Positions 53,350-62,229 of a DNA stretch of 64,000 nt are shown here, piece after piece. The stretch lies in assembly GCF_001507855.1 (NCBI RefSeq), contig NZ_LGEN01000001.1, forward strand, positions 1-64,000. The letters run 5' to 3'. The notes beneath the pieces were generated by a model. It saw nothing but the letters and a program-made list of their open reading frames with translations, did no database searches and was not told the DNA's origin. The translations under genes were made by a program, and so were the position numbers. The number at the start of each line of letters is the position of its first letter. The first letter of the stretch is position 1. The DNA comes from Halomonas sp. 54_146. GTDB taxonomy: Bacteria; Pseudomonadota; Gammaproteobacteria; Pseudomonadales; Halomonadaceae.

Positions 53350-56300
53350 TGGTCACCACAGCGCTTACCCAGCCTTCGTTATTTGAGCAAGGCCAAGAAG
53401 AGAGCGGATGGCAGCTGGTGCCCACCTATATTTTGCAAACGCTAGAGCTGTTCAACTGGGGTGGCTTTGGCGGTATGCACAAAGCTGATATCGATGCTCA
53501 CGGCAGTGCCATTATAGGCCCCACCGGCAGTGGCAAAACCACCCTGGTGGATGCGCTAATGACGCTGCTCACGGCCAACCCCAAATACAACCTTGCCTCT
53601 ACCGGTGGCCACGAAAGTGACCGGGATTTAGTCTCTTACGTGCGCGGGGTGAGTGGCCCAGGAGATGGCGGTGGAGACCAGTCGCATATCGCTCGGCCCG
53701 GCAAAACCGTGACCGGCCTAGTGGCGACCCTCAGTAACGGCGAAAGCCTGGTGCGCATCGGCGCGCTGCTGTGGTTCGACGGTACCAGCATGTCGCCTTC
53801 GGATATGAAAAAGCTATGGCTGTTCAGTACCGCCCCCGAACATACCTTGCAGCGCTGGCTGACGCTGCAGCAGGAAGGCGGTATGCGCGCCTTGCGTCAA
53901 CAGGATAAGACCGACACCGGCATCTGGACATATCCCAGCAAAAAGGGCTTTTTAGCGAGGTTGCGCGACTTTTTTGAAGTGCGTGACAACGCTTTTAACC
54001 TGCTTAATCGGGCGGCAGGGCTGAAGCAACTCAACAGTATCGATGAAATTTTCCGCGAACTGGTGCTGGACGATAACGCCCAGTTCCAGCGCGCCCGGGA
54101 AGTCGCCGACAGCTTCGATGATCTCACCGCCATTCATGAAGAGCTCGAAATCGCCCGCCGCCAGCAGCGCTCCCTGGAACCCATCAAATCCGGTTGGGAA
54201 AAGTACCTGCACAACCAAACGCAGTTAGATGACCAGGAAACCCTCAGCCGGGTGCTGCCGGTGTGGTTTGGCGAACAGGCTCACCAGCTGTGGAGAGCCG
54301 AAGCTGAGCGTCTGCAGCAACAAACCCAGCAGGCCGATGCCGAGTTGGCAGCGGTTGAGGAGCAGTACGCTCATCAGTATCAAAGCTGTGAGCGATTAAA
54401 TGAAGCTTATCTGCGCCTGGGCGGTTCGGATATTCAGACCCTGGAGGCGCTGGTCAAGGAAAAGCAAGCCAACCTGGAACGCTGCCAGCGTCATGCGGCA
54501 GAGTACCAGCGGTTGGCACGCTCGCTCGCCTTTGACGATGCCCTTAACCGTGAAGCGGTCGCCACCAATCAGATGCTGGCCGCCGAGAAGTTACAGCAGG
54601 TTCAGCAGGCGCTTGAAGCCGCCAAGCAAGCCGCCTTTGAGCAGGGCAGCCAACGCTTTCAGATCGAGCGCGAAGGCAGAGAGCTGCAGGATGAGCTAGC
54701 CGAGGTCAAAGCACGCCCCGGATCGAATATTCCCGGTCGTTTTCAACAGTTTCGCGCCGTGCTGGCCGACGCTTTGTCGCTCAGCGAAGACGACCTGCCC
54801 TTTGTGGCTGAGCTGGTGCAGGTAAAAGAGGGCGAGCAGGCCTGGCGAGGGGCCATTGAACGGGCGATCGGCAGCCACCGGCTGCGTATTCTGGTACCGC
54901 CGGAGGCCAGCCGCCAAGCGCTAGACTGGATCAACAGTCGCCATAACGCCCTGCATGTGCGCATCTTTGAAGTGAAACCTGCGCAAGGCCAAGCGCGTTT
55001 TTTTGAGGATGGCTTTACCCGCAAGCTTGACTACAAAGAGCACCCGTACCGAGAAGCGGTTAAAGAGCTTTTAGCAGGTCTGGACAGACACTGCGTTGGC
55101 TCGCCGGAGAGGTTGCGAGAGACCCCCCATGCTATGACGGCGGAAGGGCTGATGTCGGGCAAGGCGCGCTTTTTTGATAAGCAGGATCAAAAACGGCTAA
55201 GCGACGATTGGCAAACCGGCTTTGATAATCGCGATCGGTTGGCGGCGTTAAGCGCCCAAATTAGCGAAGCGGAAGCACGCTTGCAGAGCGCCAAGGCGGC
55301 AGAACAGCAAGCGAAGGCCACACAGTCCGTGCTTGAACAGCAAGTAGTGTTGTTAGCAAAGCTGGCAGAGTTGGACTATGGAGAGATCAACACGCCCCAC
55401 GCCGAACGCGAGTGGCAACTGCAGCGGGATAAACTGGCCGCCTTAACCTCGCCAGGTTCCGATGCGGCGACAGCCAAACGCCAACTGGAGCAGGCGCGCG
55501 ATGAGTTAGCCACGCTGGAGCAGCAAAAAACGCAATGTATCAAGCAGTGCGCCCAGTTAAACAACCGTCTGGAAACGGCCCAAAAAGAGCAGAGTCGGGC
55601 GTTTCGCAAAAGCGAAGCTGGGCTGAAAGAGCAGGAGCGTGCCCTTGCCGAGGCTCATTTTTCTCCCGTTTATCAAAAGCAGCTGACCGACGTTGATGAG
55701 CTGGAGCGGCAGGCTGCCGCGCAGTTGCAACAGCAACTGACTACCTTGCGAGCTACCCAAAGCCGGTTGGAAAAAGAGCTGGTAAAGGCCATGTCGGATG
55801 CCCAGCGTGAAGACCGCGGGGCGTTATCCGAAGTTGGGCGCGAGCTTGATGATGTGCCCGACTACCTGGCACGGCTTAATGTGCTGACTGAAGAAGCGCT
55901 GCCCGACAAGCAGCAGCGTTTTCAGGAGTATCTGACCGACTCTTCCGATCAAGGTGTTTCGCAACTGTTGGCCACCATTGATGGGGAAGTGGAGCGTATC
56001 GAAGAGCGGCTGGAAGACCTCAATAACACCTTACGGCGGGTGGACTTCCAGCGTGGGCGTTACCTGCAGTTGGTGGCTAATAAGGTGGTGCATGAAAGCC
56101 TACGGACGTTTACCCGAGCCAATACAGCGCTCGCTTCGTCGCGATTCGTAGAGGATGGCGGCGAAAGTCAGTACAAAGCACTGCAACATATCATCGCCCT
56201 GCTGCGTCATGCCTGCGAACGCCAGCGCATGTTAGGGGCACGGGCGTTATTGGATCCGCGTTTTCGGCTTGAATTCAAAGTCGCCATGATCGACCGCGCC

Positions 56301-56696
56301 GATGGGCGTGTGATTGAAACCCGCTCGGGTTCTCAGGGTGGTAGTGGTGGCGAGAAAGAGATTATCGCCTCCTATGTACTGACCGCATCGCTAAGTTACG
56401 CCCTGTGCCCAGATGGCAGCCCTCGGCCGTTGTTTGGCACTATCGTGCTGGATGAAGCCTTTTCGCGCAGTTCGAATGCCGTGGCCGGTCGCATTATTGC
56501 CGCGCTTGACGAATTTCACCTTCACGCACTGTTTATTACCCCCAATAAAGAGATGCGTTTGCTGCGCAAGCACACCCGCTCGGCGGTGGTGGTGCATCGC
56601 CGTGGCAATGCCTCCAGCCTAACGCCGATCAGTTGGCAGGCGCTGGATGCGTTGCGTGAAAAGCGACGAGAGGCGCGCAATGAAGTCCCCGAGTGA
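53349..56696 (+). CDS. jetC: Wadjet SMC-like ATPase JetC
   Basis: The 1115-residue SMC-like protein has Walker A GPTGSGKTTLVDALMTLL (about residue 57), two long coiled-coil blocks (about 265-470 and 620-900) around a hinge (about 475-600), the signature SQGGSGGEKEIIASYVL (about 996) and Walker B IVLDEAFSRSS. It forms the DNA-loop-extruding motor that detects small circular DNA. All ATPase motifs are intact. It overlaps jetB by one base and jetD by 17. Confidence 0.93.
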   Translation: MVTTALTQPSLFEQGQEESGWQLVPTYILQTLELFNWGGFGGMHKADIDAHGSAIIGPTGSGKTTLVDALMTLLTANPKYNLASTGGHESDRDLVSYVRGVSGPGDGGGDQSHIARPGKTVTGLVATLSNGESLVRIGALLWFDGTSMSPSDMKKLWLFSTAPEHTLQRWLTLQQEGGMRALRQQDKTDTGIWTYPSKKGFLARLRDFFEVRDNAFNLLNRAAGLKQLNSIDEIFRELVLDDNAQFQRAREVADSFDDLTAIHEELEIARRQQRSLEPIKSGWEKYLHNQTQLDDQETLSRVLPVWFGEQAHQLWRAEAERLQQQTQQADAELAAVEEQYAHQYQSCERLNEAYLRLGGSDIQTLEALVKEKQANLERCQRHAAEYQRLARSLAFDDALNREAVATNQMLAAEKLQQVQQALEAAKQAAFEQGSQRFQIEREGRELQDELAEVKARPGSNIPGRFQQFRAVLADALSLSEDDLPFVAELVQVKEGEQAWRGAIERAIGSHRLRILVPPEASRQALDWINSRHNALHVRIFEVKPAQGQARFFEDGFTRKLDYKEHPYREAVKELLAGLDRHCVGSPERLRETPHAMTAEGLMSGKARFFDKQDQKRLSDDWQTGFDNRDRLAALSAQISEAEARLQSAKAAEQQAKATQSVLEQQVVLLAKLAELDYGEINTPHAEREWQLQRDKLAALTSPGSDAATAKRQLEQARDELATLEQQKTQCIKQCAQLNNRLETAQKEQSRAFRKSEAGLKEQERALAEAHFSPVYQKQLTDVDELERQAAAQLQQQLTTLRATQSRLEKELVKAMSDAQREDRGALSEVGRELDDVPDYLARLNVLTEEALPDKQQRFQEYLTDSSDQGVSQLLATIDGEVERIEERLEDLNNTLRRVDFQRGRYLQLVANKVVHESLRTFTRANTALASSRFVEDGGESQYKALQHIIALLRHACERQRMLGARALLDPRFRLEFKVAMIDRADGRVIETRSGSQGGSGGEKEIIASYVLTASLSYALCPDGSPRPLFGTIVLDEAFSRSSNAVAGRIIAALDEFHLHALFITPNKEMRLLRKHTRSAVVVHRRGNASSLTPISWQALDALREKRREARNEVPE

Positions 56697-57825
56697 GATC
56701 GCTGGTCGCTTGGCTAAGCAGTGGCAGCAAACTGATCGGCGGGTAGAGAGATTGTTATCTCCAGAGAGCTGGCCACTGGTGGTCGCTATTGGCAAACCCA
56801 CTGGCCGCCAGTTCGCCGATCAGACCGGGTTGGTGCAGGCCCATGTGCAGCGTTGGCGGCAGGTAACCGTCGGTGAGGTGGCGTTTCAAGATATCAACTT
56901 CCGAGCGGCGGCTGAACCGGTGTCACTCCCCGTGCAGTGGGTGCTGCACACACCGTCTGAATGGGCTGCCGCCACGGCGGATGCCGAGGTGCAACAGGAG
57001 TTTGCGCTGCTCGAAACCCTGGTAGGAAGTGTCAACCAGCGTTACTGGGAGGTGCTGGTTCGCGAACGTGCTCTGTGGCGCAATAGGGCGGTCAGCGAGA
57101 TCATTGGCGCAGCAACACTGGCGGATTCGCTACAGCCTGGCATAGCCGAAGGCCGACCGATAAGATTGCTCAAAGGGTTAGGGGTGGATACCAAGTTTAT
57201 CGAGCGCAATGCGGTGTTACTGACACGCCTGCTGGATGAACGCTACGACGGCATGGCCAGCCAACAAGGGTTAAGCGGCTTTCTGGATGCTCCCGACGAT
57301 AAAGATCACTGGCTGCTGGTGGTGCCCTTGGCGCAGGGACTGCTGCCTTTTCAGCGCCTGCGCATCACCGCCAGAGAACTGGCAAATACTTGCCTGCCGG
57401 GATCGCGGGTTGTAGTGGTTGAGAACGAGCAGTGTGAGCACTTGCTGCCGCCCATGCCCTCCACCGTAGCGATTCTTGGCGCAGGACTGGATGTACACTG
57501 GCTGGCAGGTGGGGCGCTGCAAGCAAAAGCGATTGCCTATTGGGGCGATATGGACACCTGGGGGCTACTGATGCTGGCCAAGGCTAGACAATCTTTGCCC
57601 AGTATTACCCCGTTAATGATGAGCGAGGCGCACTTCAAGGCGTTTTGCTGCGATTGTGCCGTATCGGAGCCGGTTCATGCTGAGCTGCCGACCAGCGGCC
57701 TGAACGAGCGCGAAGTGGCTTTTTTCAATTTTCTAAAAGCACAATCAAAAGGACGTTTGGAGCAGGAGTATCTACCCAAGGTAGAGGTGCAACGTGAGCT
57801 GCTGGGGTGGCTGAATCGCTGCTAG
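56680..57825 (+). CDS. jetD: Wadjet nuclease subunit JetD (DUF3322/DUF2220)
   Basis: The 381-residue protein has an N-terminal DUF3322 region (about 1-190) and a C-terminal TOPRIM DUF2220 domain. The TOPRIM acidic residues are visible as VVVENEQ (Glu) and YWGDMDTWG (Asp-x-Asp), the metal site for cleavage of plasmid DNA. ATG 56680 lies inside the end of jetC in another frame, consistent with translational coupling. With this gene the operon is complete, so an active anti-plasmid system is likely. Confidence 0.92.
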   Translation: MKSPSEIAGRLAKQWQQTDRRVERLLSPESWPLVVAIGKPTGRQFADQTGLVQAHVQRWRQVTVGEVAFQDINFRAAAEPVSLPVQWVLHTPSEWAAATADAEVQQEFALLETLVGSVNQRYWEVLVRERALWRNRAVSEIIGAATLADSLQPGIAEGRPIRLLKGLGVDTKFIERNAVLLTRLLDERYDGMASQQGLSGFLDAPDDKDHWLLVVPLAQGLLPFQRLRITARELANTCLPGSRVVVVENEQCEHLLPPMPSTVAILGAGLDVHWLAGGALQAKAIAYWGDMDTWGLLMLAKARQSLPSITPLMMSEAHFKAFCCDCAVSEPVHAELPTSGLNEREVAFFNFLKAQSKGRLEQEYLPKVEVQRELLGWLNRC

Positions 57826-57851
57826 TGCGGTTATGTAAAGTGGGTGGCTTA

Positions 57852-58301
57852 CTAACCGATTAGCCTTAAATCTAGAGGAAACTGCTCCACAGAAAGTCTA
57901 GCAAGGCTGGCGTCCGGGTGGCGTGGGTTAAAAAGATAGTTGCAGTTATGCGGCACAATCACCGTGGGTACTTTGAGTAGTAAAGAGTTACTTTCATTTA
58001 GCCATTGGGAACCTAGTGAGCGAGTTAGCTGCTGCTGTTGAGGCCACGCTTCTGGCAAGCTTGCTTCAACAGACATCTCGCTAGCTGATGAGGGTAGCTC
58101 AACACGCAGTAGCGTAAATTGATCAGGTAGCTCATCAATGCTCATTTCAAAGTGAACCAGCACCTCAAGCAGCGCAGTGGCCGGTGAGTCGGCTAGGTAG
58201 ACGACTGGCTGGCCTTTATGGTGCCACCGACCAGCCGTGATCGTGCCACCTATGCCAGAGAGATCCGTGTAGTTGGATATACGCCACGCTACCTTGGTCA
58301 C
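57852..58301 (-). CDS. RES domain toxin (second pair)
   Basis: This 149-residue toxin has the RES signatures WRISNYTDLSGIGG, GRWHHKGQPVVYLADSPATALLEVLVHFE (quoted in part as AGRWHHKGQPVVYLADS) with the conserved Arg and Glu, and a late NSLLLKVPTVIVPHNCNYLFNP. It is closer to the MbcT/Res type than the copy at 2.1 kb. Toxicity probably comes from NAD+ breakdown. It is convergent with jetD, 26 bases away, and its start overlaps the antitoxin stop by four bases. Confidence 0.92.
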   Translation of the reverse strand: MTKVAWRISNYTDLSGIGGTITAGRWHHKGQPVVYLADSPATALLEVLVHFEMSIDELPDQFTLLRVELPSSASEMSVEASLPEAWPQQQQLTRSLGSQWLNESNSLLLKVPTVIVPHNCNYLFNPRHPDASLARLSVEQFPLDLRLIG

Positions 58302-58714
58302 GCCGACAACCCATAGTGAAGTTGCTGAAGTAGCTCTTCAACTGCCTCATAGCCAGGGGTCGTAGTGACCGCCGTCAAGGCGCTGATTCCCCCAAGCGCA
58401 CGGCGAGGTTTCTTTAACCAGCGAATGGCTTTCTCGCGATTGCCGAAAACCTCTTCGGCGAGGATAACGATTCTGCTAGTTCGGTAGAGCCGGTCCCCCT
58501 CATCGGGTGTCAAGGGCTTTCCTTTTGAACGTCGATGATCATGGGTGCGGCGATTGATAATCCCGGCACCATAAGCATCAATGCCGTGCTCTTTTCGCAG
58601 TCGCTCTAGTGCATCAAGTGGCACGCCTTTGCGAATCAGCTCATCCGAGCGAGCGCCAACAGCGCCACCCATTAAAGCGATAACGCTGCTTTCCACTGCA
58701 TCAACAGCTTCCAT
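58298..58714 (-). CDS. Xre/MbcA/ParS-type antitoxin (second pair)
   Basis: The 138-residue protein has a DNA-binding N-terminal part with KGVPLDALERLRKEHGI and the characteristic C-terminal toxin-binding region: ILAEEVFGNREKAIRWLKKP, ALGGISALTAVTTTPGYEAVEELLQQLHYG. It should neutralise the RES toxin and repress its own promoter. A good sigma-70 promoter is at 58749-58777. Confidence 0.92.
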   Translation of the reverse strand: MEAVDAVESSVIALMGGAVGARSDELIRKGVPLDALERLRKEHGIDAYGAGIINRRTHDHRRSKGKPLTPDEGDRLYRTSRIVILAEEVFGNREKAIRWLKKPRRALGGISALTAVTTTPGYEAVEELLQQLHYGLSA

Positions 58715-58748
58715 TAAAGCGCTCCTTTCCCACTAATTTATTTACCCA

Positions 58749-58777
58749 ATTATAGGATGTCTTATTCTATGCAGCAA
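58749..58777 (-). promoter_or_regulatory. Sigma-70 promoter of the second RES/Xre pair
   Basis: On the minus strand TTGCTG (58777-58772) and a consensus TATAAT (58754-58749) are 17 bases apart. An imperfect dyad, ATAG-N11-CTAT, spans the spacer and may be the antitoxin operator. It does not resemble the CATC-N5-GATG operators of the first pair. Confidence 0.75.
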
Positions 58778-59145
58778 TTTGCCAGCTTTATAAGCGCATA
58801 TTGCTAAGAAGTGTAAGCTGGATACGGTTATAAACTGGATTGTAGGCGCTACAGCGGAGAGATAAATGCGTACTTAGCAGCTAATGGTGTTAACAGCGGT
58901 TGTGATCGCAGGGCTAGCATCAACGTTGGCTTCCCATGAGTCGTTTGAAGCCAAGCTGGTACGTCTTGAAGTGCAGCGAGAACTTCCAGCGCTAGCGCCC
59001 ACGCTTGAGCAAGAGTCGCCAGAGACCAACGCGCTGTTTCTCAGCTCAAAGAGACTAATCCAAAAAAAGAGCATAGTTGAAAAAAGTCTTGTCTTAACTA
59101 GACTAAGCCTAGTTGACTAAGTCGCTGGCCTGCTAGGAGTGTAAA
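58778..59145. other. Spacer with degenerate coding sequence
   Basis: An open frame at 58884-59120 could encode 78 residues (with KLVRLEVQRELPALAPTLEQ), but it has no ribosome binding site, resembles the end of a longer protein and is not recognised. It is probably a fragment left by deletion or exchange. Nothing else supported lies here. Confidence 0.4.
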
Positions 59146-59385
59146 ATGGAAGCTATCAATATCCCTGAAGCCAACACACGTTTATCGCAGCTAGTAGCGC
59201 GTGCCGCTGAAGGTGAGGGATTTGTCATTGCCAAAGCAGGTAAGCCAATGGTGCGCGTGACGGCCATTGAAAGCCCCGTTTCTGGTCAACAGAAGCGACT
59301 AGGTTTCCTGGCAGGCCAGTTTCAAGTACCTAATGATTTTGATCGTATGGGGCAGGAGCAAATAGCCGAGATGTTTGGAGGCTGA
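59146..59385 (+). CDS. Phd/YefM-type antitoxin
   Basis: The 79-residue protein is a typical Phd antitoxin: MEAINIPEANTRLSQLVARA, then GEGFVIAKAGKPMVRVTAI and a C-terminal toxin-binding tail. It normally pairs with a PIN or Doc toxin. The next gene is a PIN toxin that has lost its central part, so this antitoxin is probably an orphan. It starts after TAGGAGTG. Confidence 0.88.
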   Translation: MEAINIPEANTRLSQLVARAAEGEGFVIAKAGKPMVRVTAIESPVSGQQKRLGFLAGQFQVPNDFDRMGQEQIAEMFGG

Positions 59386-59386
59386 T

Positions 59387-59546
59387 GTGAACTTGCTTCT
59401 GGACACACATATTTTGCTCTGGGCGGCGGCAGAGCCGGAGAAGCTTTCTGATGAGGCACTATCGCCAGGCAGAAGCTGAGGGGTTTTTGCTGCTTACCGC
59501 GGATGAGCTGGTGGCTCAGTACGCTGGACCCATCAGAAAAATATAA
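59387..59546 (+). pseudogene. PIN-domain (VapC) toxin with internal deletion
   Basis: From GTG 59387 the frame reads MNLLLDTHILLWAAAEPEKL and further to about residue 27, the start of a PIN domain with its first Asp. After about 59457 the sequence continues, in another frame, as RQAEAEGFLLLTADELVAQY to a stop at 59546, the normal end of a PIN protein. Around 230 bases, including the other catalytic acids, are missing. The toxin cannot be functional. Confidence 0.85.
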
Positions 59547-59558
59547 GCTACGTTTCGC

Positions 59559-59604
59559 TTAAAAGGCCCATGGGTAATGTTTCTCATGCCCATAGGCCTT
59601 CTTT
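59559..59604 (-). terminator. Terminator of the urea/guanidine carboxylase operon
   Basis: AAGGCC-C-ATGGG and CCCAT-A-GGCCTT form a stem of 11 pairs with one mismatch (59563-59600). Read on the minus strand it ends in CCTTTTAAG, giving a short T-run just after the hairpin. It lies just past the stop of the allophanate hydrolase gene. Confidence 0.7.
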
Positions 59605-59609
59605 CAGCG

Positions 59610-61430
59610 CTAAGATTGACTCGCCAACCACGCTCGCCAGCCGCCAAACTCGCTAAGGTCTTGGGCTTCACCGCCTTCATTAAGCGCGCCTGCGGAGCAG
59701 ATAAAACCACATTTCCAACTGCCGTCGGCAAGTTCTACTTGGCCTAAACCAAGCGGTGCGGGAATGCCCGCTAAAAAGCTGCCCAGGGTTGCCATGGGCA
59801 GGCGCCATACTTCCACTTCAATGGCCTGGCCGTTGTCGTCGCGGACCATGGCAGGGCGCTTAGGCGGGCCACCCGCTAGGGCAAACAATTTATAGCGCGG
59901 TGCGCTGTGGGTGGTGCTCATCAATACGCCGCCGCGTTCCGTCAACTGATGGTTTAGCGGCAGGTCTTTTAGGTGCGCGCCGCACACCACCAGTTCCATG
60001 CTGCCATCTTGGGCAAAAGCGCGGAGTTCCGCTAAAGGCGGGTGTGGTATGCCGGTTGCACCTAACGGCAGCATTAACCGCGCTTCAAGAGCACGCGCGA
60101 GTGAAAGCAGCGTTAAGTCAGCGAATGCTGGCCCAAATAGCGTGACGCCCACCGGTAACGCCCGCTCGCTAAAGCCCACCGGAACCGCAAGGGCGCTGTA
60201 GTCGAGCAGGTTCATAAAGTTGGTCCAAGTGCCTAAGCGGGAGTTAACGCCGATAGGGTCCGCCGCTACTTCGGCCTTGCTGGGGTGGGTAACCGTGGTG
60301 GGCGTGAGCATCACATCCACTTTGTTGATCAGCGCGTCGGCTTGGCGCTTGTATTCGGCAAGCTTATAGCGCGCATCAAAAGCCTCTACCGCCAGCGGTG
60401 TTGCGCCCCCCTGGGTGATCTGAAAGGTAACCGGGTGTACAGCTTCCGGGTTGCTTTCCATCAGGTCGCGAATCACATGGTAGCGCTCGGCCACCCAAGG
60501 CCCTTCGTAGAGTAGGCGTGCTGCTGCCAGTAACGGCGAACAGTCCAGCTCAACCTTTTCGCCGCCAAGGGCTTCGAGCTCGGCAATCGCCTGATGCATA
60601 CCTTGGGTGTATGCCGCATCGGTTTGCCACTGGGATTCCAGCGGTACGCCAAAGCGAAACGCTGCGGGCGCTTTGCCGTAGCGTTTACCGTGCACGGCAA
60701 CGTCATGCGGGCGCGACCAGGCGCACTCGGCATCATAGGCTGCGGTGATATCCAGCAGCTTTGCGGCGTCGTCAGCGGTTAGTGCAAACAGGCTAATGGT
60801 ATCCAGGGTGGCGCAAGCGGGCACCACGCCCCGCGTGCTAAGCAGCCCCAGGCTAGGTTTCACGCCATATATGTTATGAAAACAGGCCGGCACGCGCCCA
60901 GAACCCGCGGTATCGGTGCCCAATGCAAAGCTGACCATGCCGGCGGCTGTAACCACCGCCGAGCCACTGCTGGAACCGCCGGGCACCAGCGTCGGGTCGA
61001 AGGCATTGGCGGGCGTGCCGTATACTTCCAGCGCCCGCTCGCCGACTAAGCCCGTTGCAAACTGATCCAGGTTGGTTTTCCCCATTGGGATCGCGCCTGC
61101 ATCAATTAATGCCTGAACCACAAACGCATTTTCTGTGGGCGTATAGGCATAGGCCGGGCTGCCTGCCGTGGTGGGAATGCCCGCCAGGTCGATGTTGTCT
61201 TTGATGGCAAAGGGAATGCCGTAAAGCGGCAGTGTTTCCGGTGTTTCGCCTTCCAGGCGCTTCAAATAGGGTGCCAGCTGCTCATGGCTTAGGCGAGTAA
61301 TCCAGGCCGGCTCTTTACCGTAGTTTTCGGCTGTTGCCAACAGCTGGCCGATAAGCTCAGAAGGAGTGAGAGTGCCGCTGCGATAGGCCGCATGGAGCGT
61401 TGCTATATCGAGTGAAATAGGAAGCGTCAT
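59610..61430 (-). CDS. atzF: Allophanate hydrolase
   Basis: The 606-residue enzyme has an amidase-signature domain: Lys in PFAIKDNIDL, the Ser cluster GGSSSGSAV and the nucleophile in DTAGSGRVPA. A C-terminal domain (about 470-606, with GAHLKDLPLNHQLTERGG) is that of AtzF/DUR1. It hydrolyses allophanate to ammonia and CO2. The frame extends to 61583, but ATG 61430 follows AAGGAATC and gives the usual length. It is the last gene of an operon led by urea or guanidine carboxylase. Confidence 0.95.
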   Translation of the reverse strand: MTLPISLDIATLHAAYRSGTLTPSELIGQLLATAENYGKEPAWITRLSHEQLAPYLKRLEGETPETLPLYGIPFAIKDNIDLAGIPTTAGSPAYAYTPTENAFVVQALIDAGAIPMGKTNLDQFATGLVGERALEVYGTPANAFDPTLVPGGSSSGSAVVTAAGMVSFALGTDTAGSGRVPACFHNIYGVKPSLGLLSTRGVVPACATLDTISLFALTADDAAKLLDITAAYDAECAWSRPHDVAVHGKRYGKAPAAFRFGVPLESQWQTDAAYTQGMHQAIAELEALGGEKVELDCSPLLAAARLLYEGPWVAERYHVIRDLMESNPEAVHPVTFQITQGGATPLAVEAFDARYKLAEYKRQADALINKVDVMLTPTTVTHPSKAEVAADPIGVNSRLGTWTNFMNLLDYSALAVPVGFSERALPVGVTLFGPAFADLTLLSLARALEARLMLPLGATGIPHPPLAELRAFAQDGSMELVVCGAHLKDLPLNHQLTERGGVLMSTTHSAPRYKLFALAGGPPKRPAMVRDDNGQAIEVEVWRLPMATLGSFLAGIPAPLGLGQVELADGSWKCGFICSAGALNEGGEAQDLSEFGGWRAWLASQS

Positions 61431-61455
61431 GATAGATTCCTTGATTAAATCGGTG

Positions 61456-62229
61456 TCACGAATGAAGGCTTGAGCACGTTTGTGCGAGCAGGCTTGTTGC
61501 GCCGTCATGAACCAGCCCCACCCGCCATGGCTGTGTGGAAAGCTTGATTTGCCAGCCGTTTTTGCTGTGCTGTAAGTGGTCAAAGCACAGGCTGGCGCGC
61601 CAGCGCAGGGCGTCGTCAGTTAAGCCGCTGACTGGTGTAAACAGGGTGTCTGGATTAGCAGGTAGCGTGCGCGGGGTAATCGCTATGGCGTGATCGCCTA
61701 TTTGCAGCCAACGCAAATACCCCTGCTCATCTATTTGAATCACTTCTTCAACGGCAGCATTGGCAAGCTGTTGTCTGTGTTTGACCCAGTGTTCGACATA
61801 GCGACCGTTAGGGTGGCGCTCTTCTAACGTGCCGCTGTCAATCCAGCGCAGTAGGCCAACATCTCGTTCCAAGCTGGGGCAAAGGTCCTGATAGCGGTGC
61901 CATACACACTGCTCGCCTTCGATCTGGGTAATACCCGCAAAGGCCGTGAGCCCCGCCAACCATTCAAGCTGGCGGCGGTTGCAGTCGTGTAAACCGGTGA
62001 TGCCAGCAAAGTCAGGCGAGTCTGTAGGCAGGCGCAGGTCGGCATGCCAGTGTTTGCCCTGTAGCCAATACACCTGCGTAGTGGTGTCAGCCTGTTGATA
62101 GGGATCATTGGCTGAGGATTTAGTGGCTGAAGATTTAGTGGCTGAAGATTTAGTGGCTGGCTCGGCGTAAAGCGTGCGCCGCCATACGCCGCGAAATGCT
62201 TGAGGTGTACCAGGCAAGCTAACGTTCAT
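61456..62229 (-). CDS. Conserved protein of unknown function in the urea/guanidine operon
   Basis: This 257-residue soluble protein has no signal peptide or membrane segment. It is rich in Trp and beta-strand-like segments (GVWRRTLYAE, VYWLQGKHWHADLRLP, CVWHRYQDLCP, GYLRWLQIGDHAIAI), suggesting a beta-barrel. I recognise no catalytic motif. Its start overlaps the oxygenase gene by 4 bases, so it is cotranslated and probably serves the same pathway. Residues about 27-40 are three copies of a KSSAT-type pentapeptide made by 15-base repeats. Confidence 0.75.
   Translation of the reverse strand: MNVSLPGTPQAFRGVWRRTLYAEPATKSSATKSSATKSSANDPYQQADTTTQVYWLQGKHWHADLRLPTDSPDFAGITGLHDCNRRQLEWLAGLTAFAGITQIEGEQCVWHRYQDLCPSLERDVGLLRWIDSGTLEERHPNGRYVEHWVKHRQQLANAAVEEVIQIDEQGYLRWLQIGDHAIAITPRTLPANPDTLFTPVSGLTDDALRWRASLCFDHLQHSKNGWQIKLSTQPWRVGLVHDGATSLLAQTCSSLHS
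62111..62155. repeat. Three 15-bp tandem repeats in the 257-residue protein gene
   Basis: Units at 62111-62125, 62126-62140 and 62141-62155, consensus GCTGAAGATTTAGTG, encode ATKSS repeats on the minus strand. A partial fourth copy follows. Confidence 0.95.

Noticed and set aside
58884..59120. 78-codon frame upstream of the Phd gene
   Set aside because: No ribosome binding site and no recognised family; looks like a protein fragment, so it is not called as a gene.
61431..61583. N-terminal extension of allophanate hydrolase
   Set aside because: It overlaps the end of the upstream gene, and ATG 61430 has a ribosome binding site and gives the normal length.
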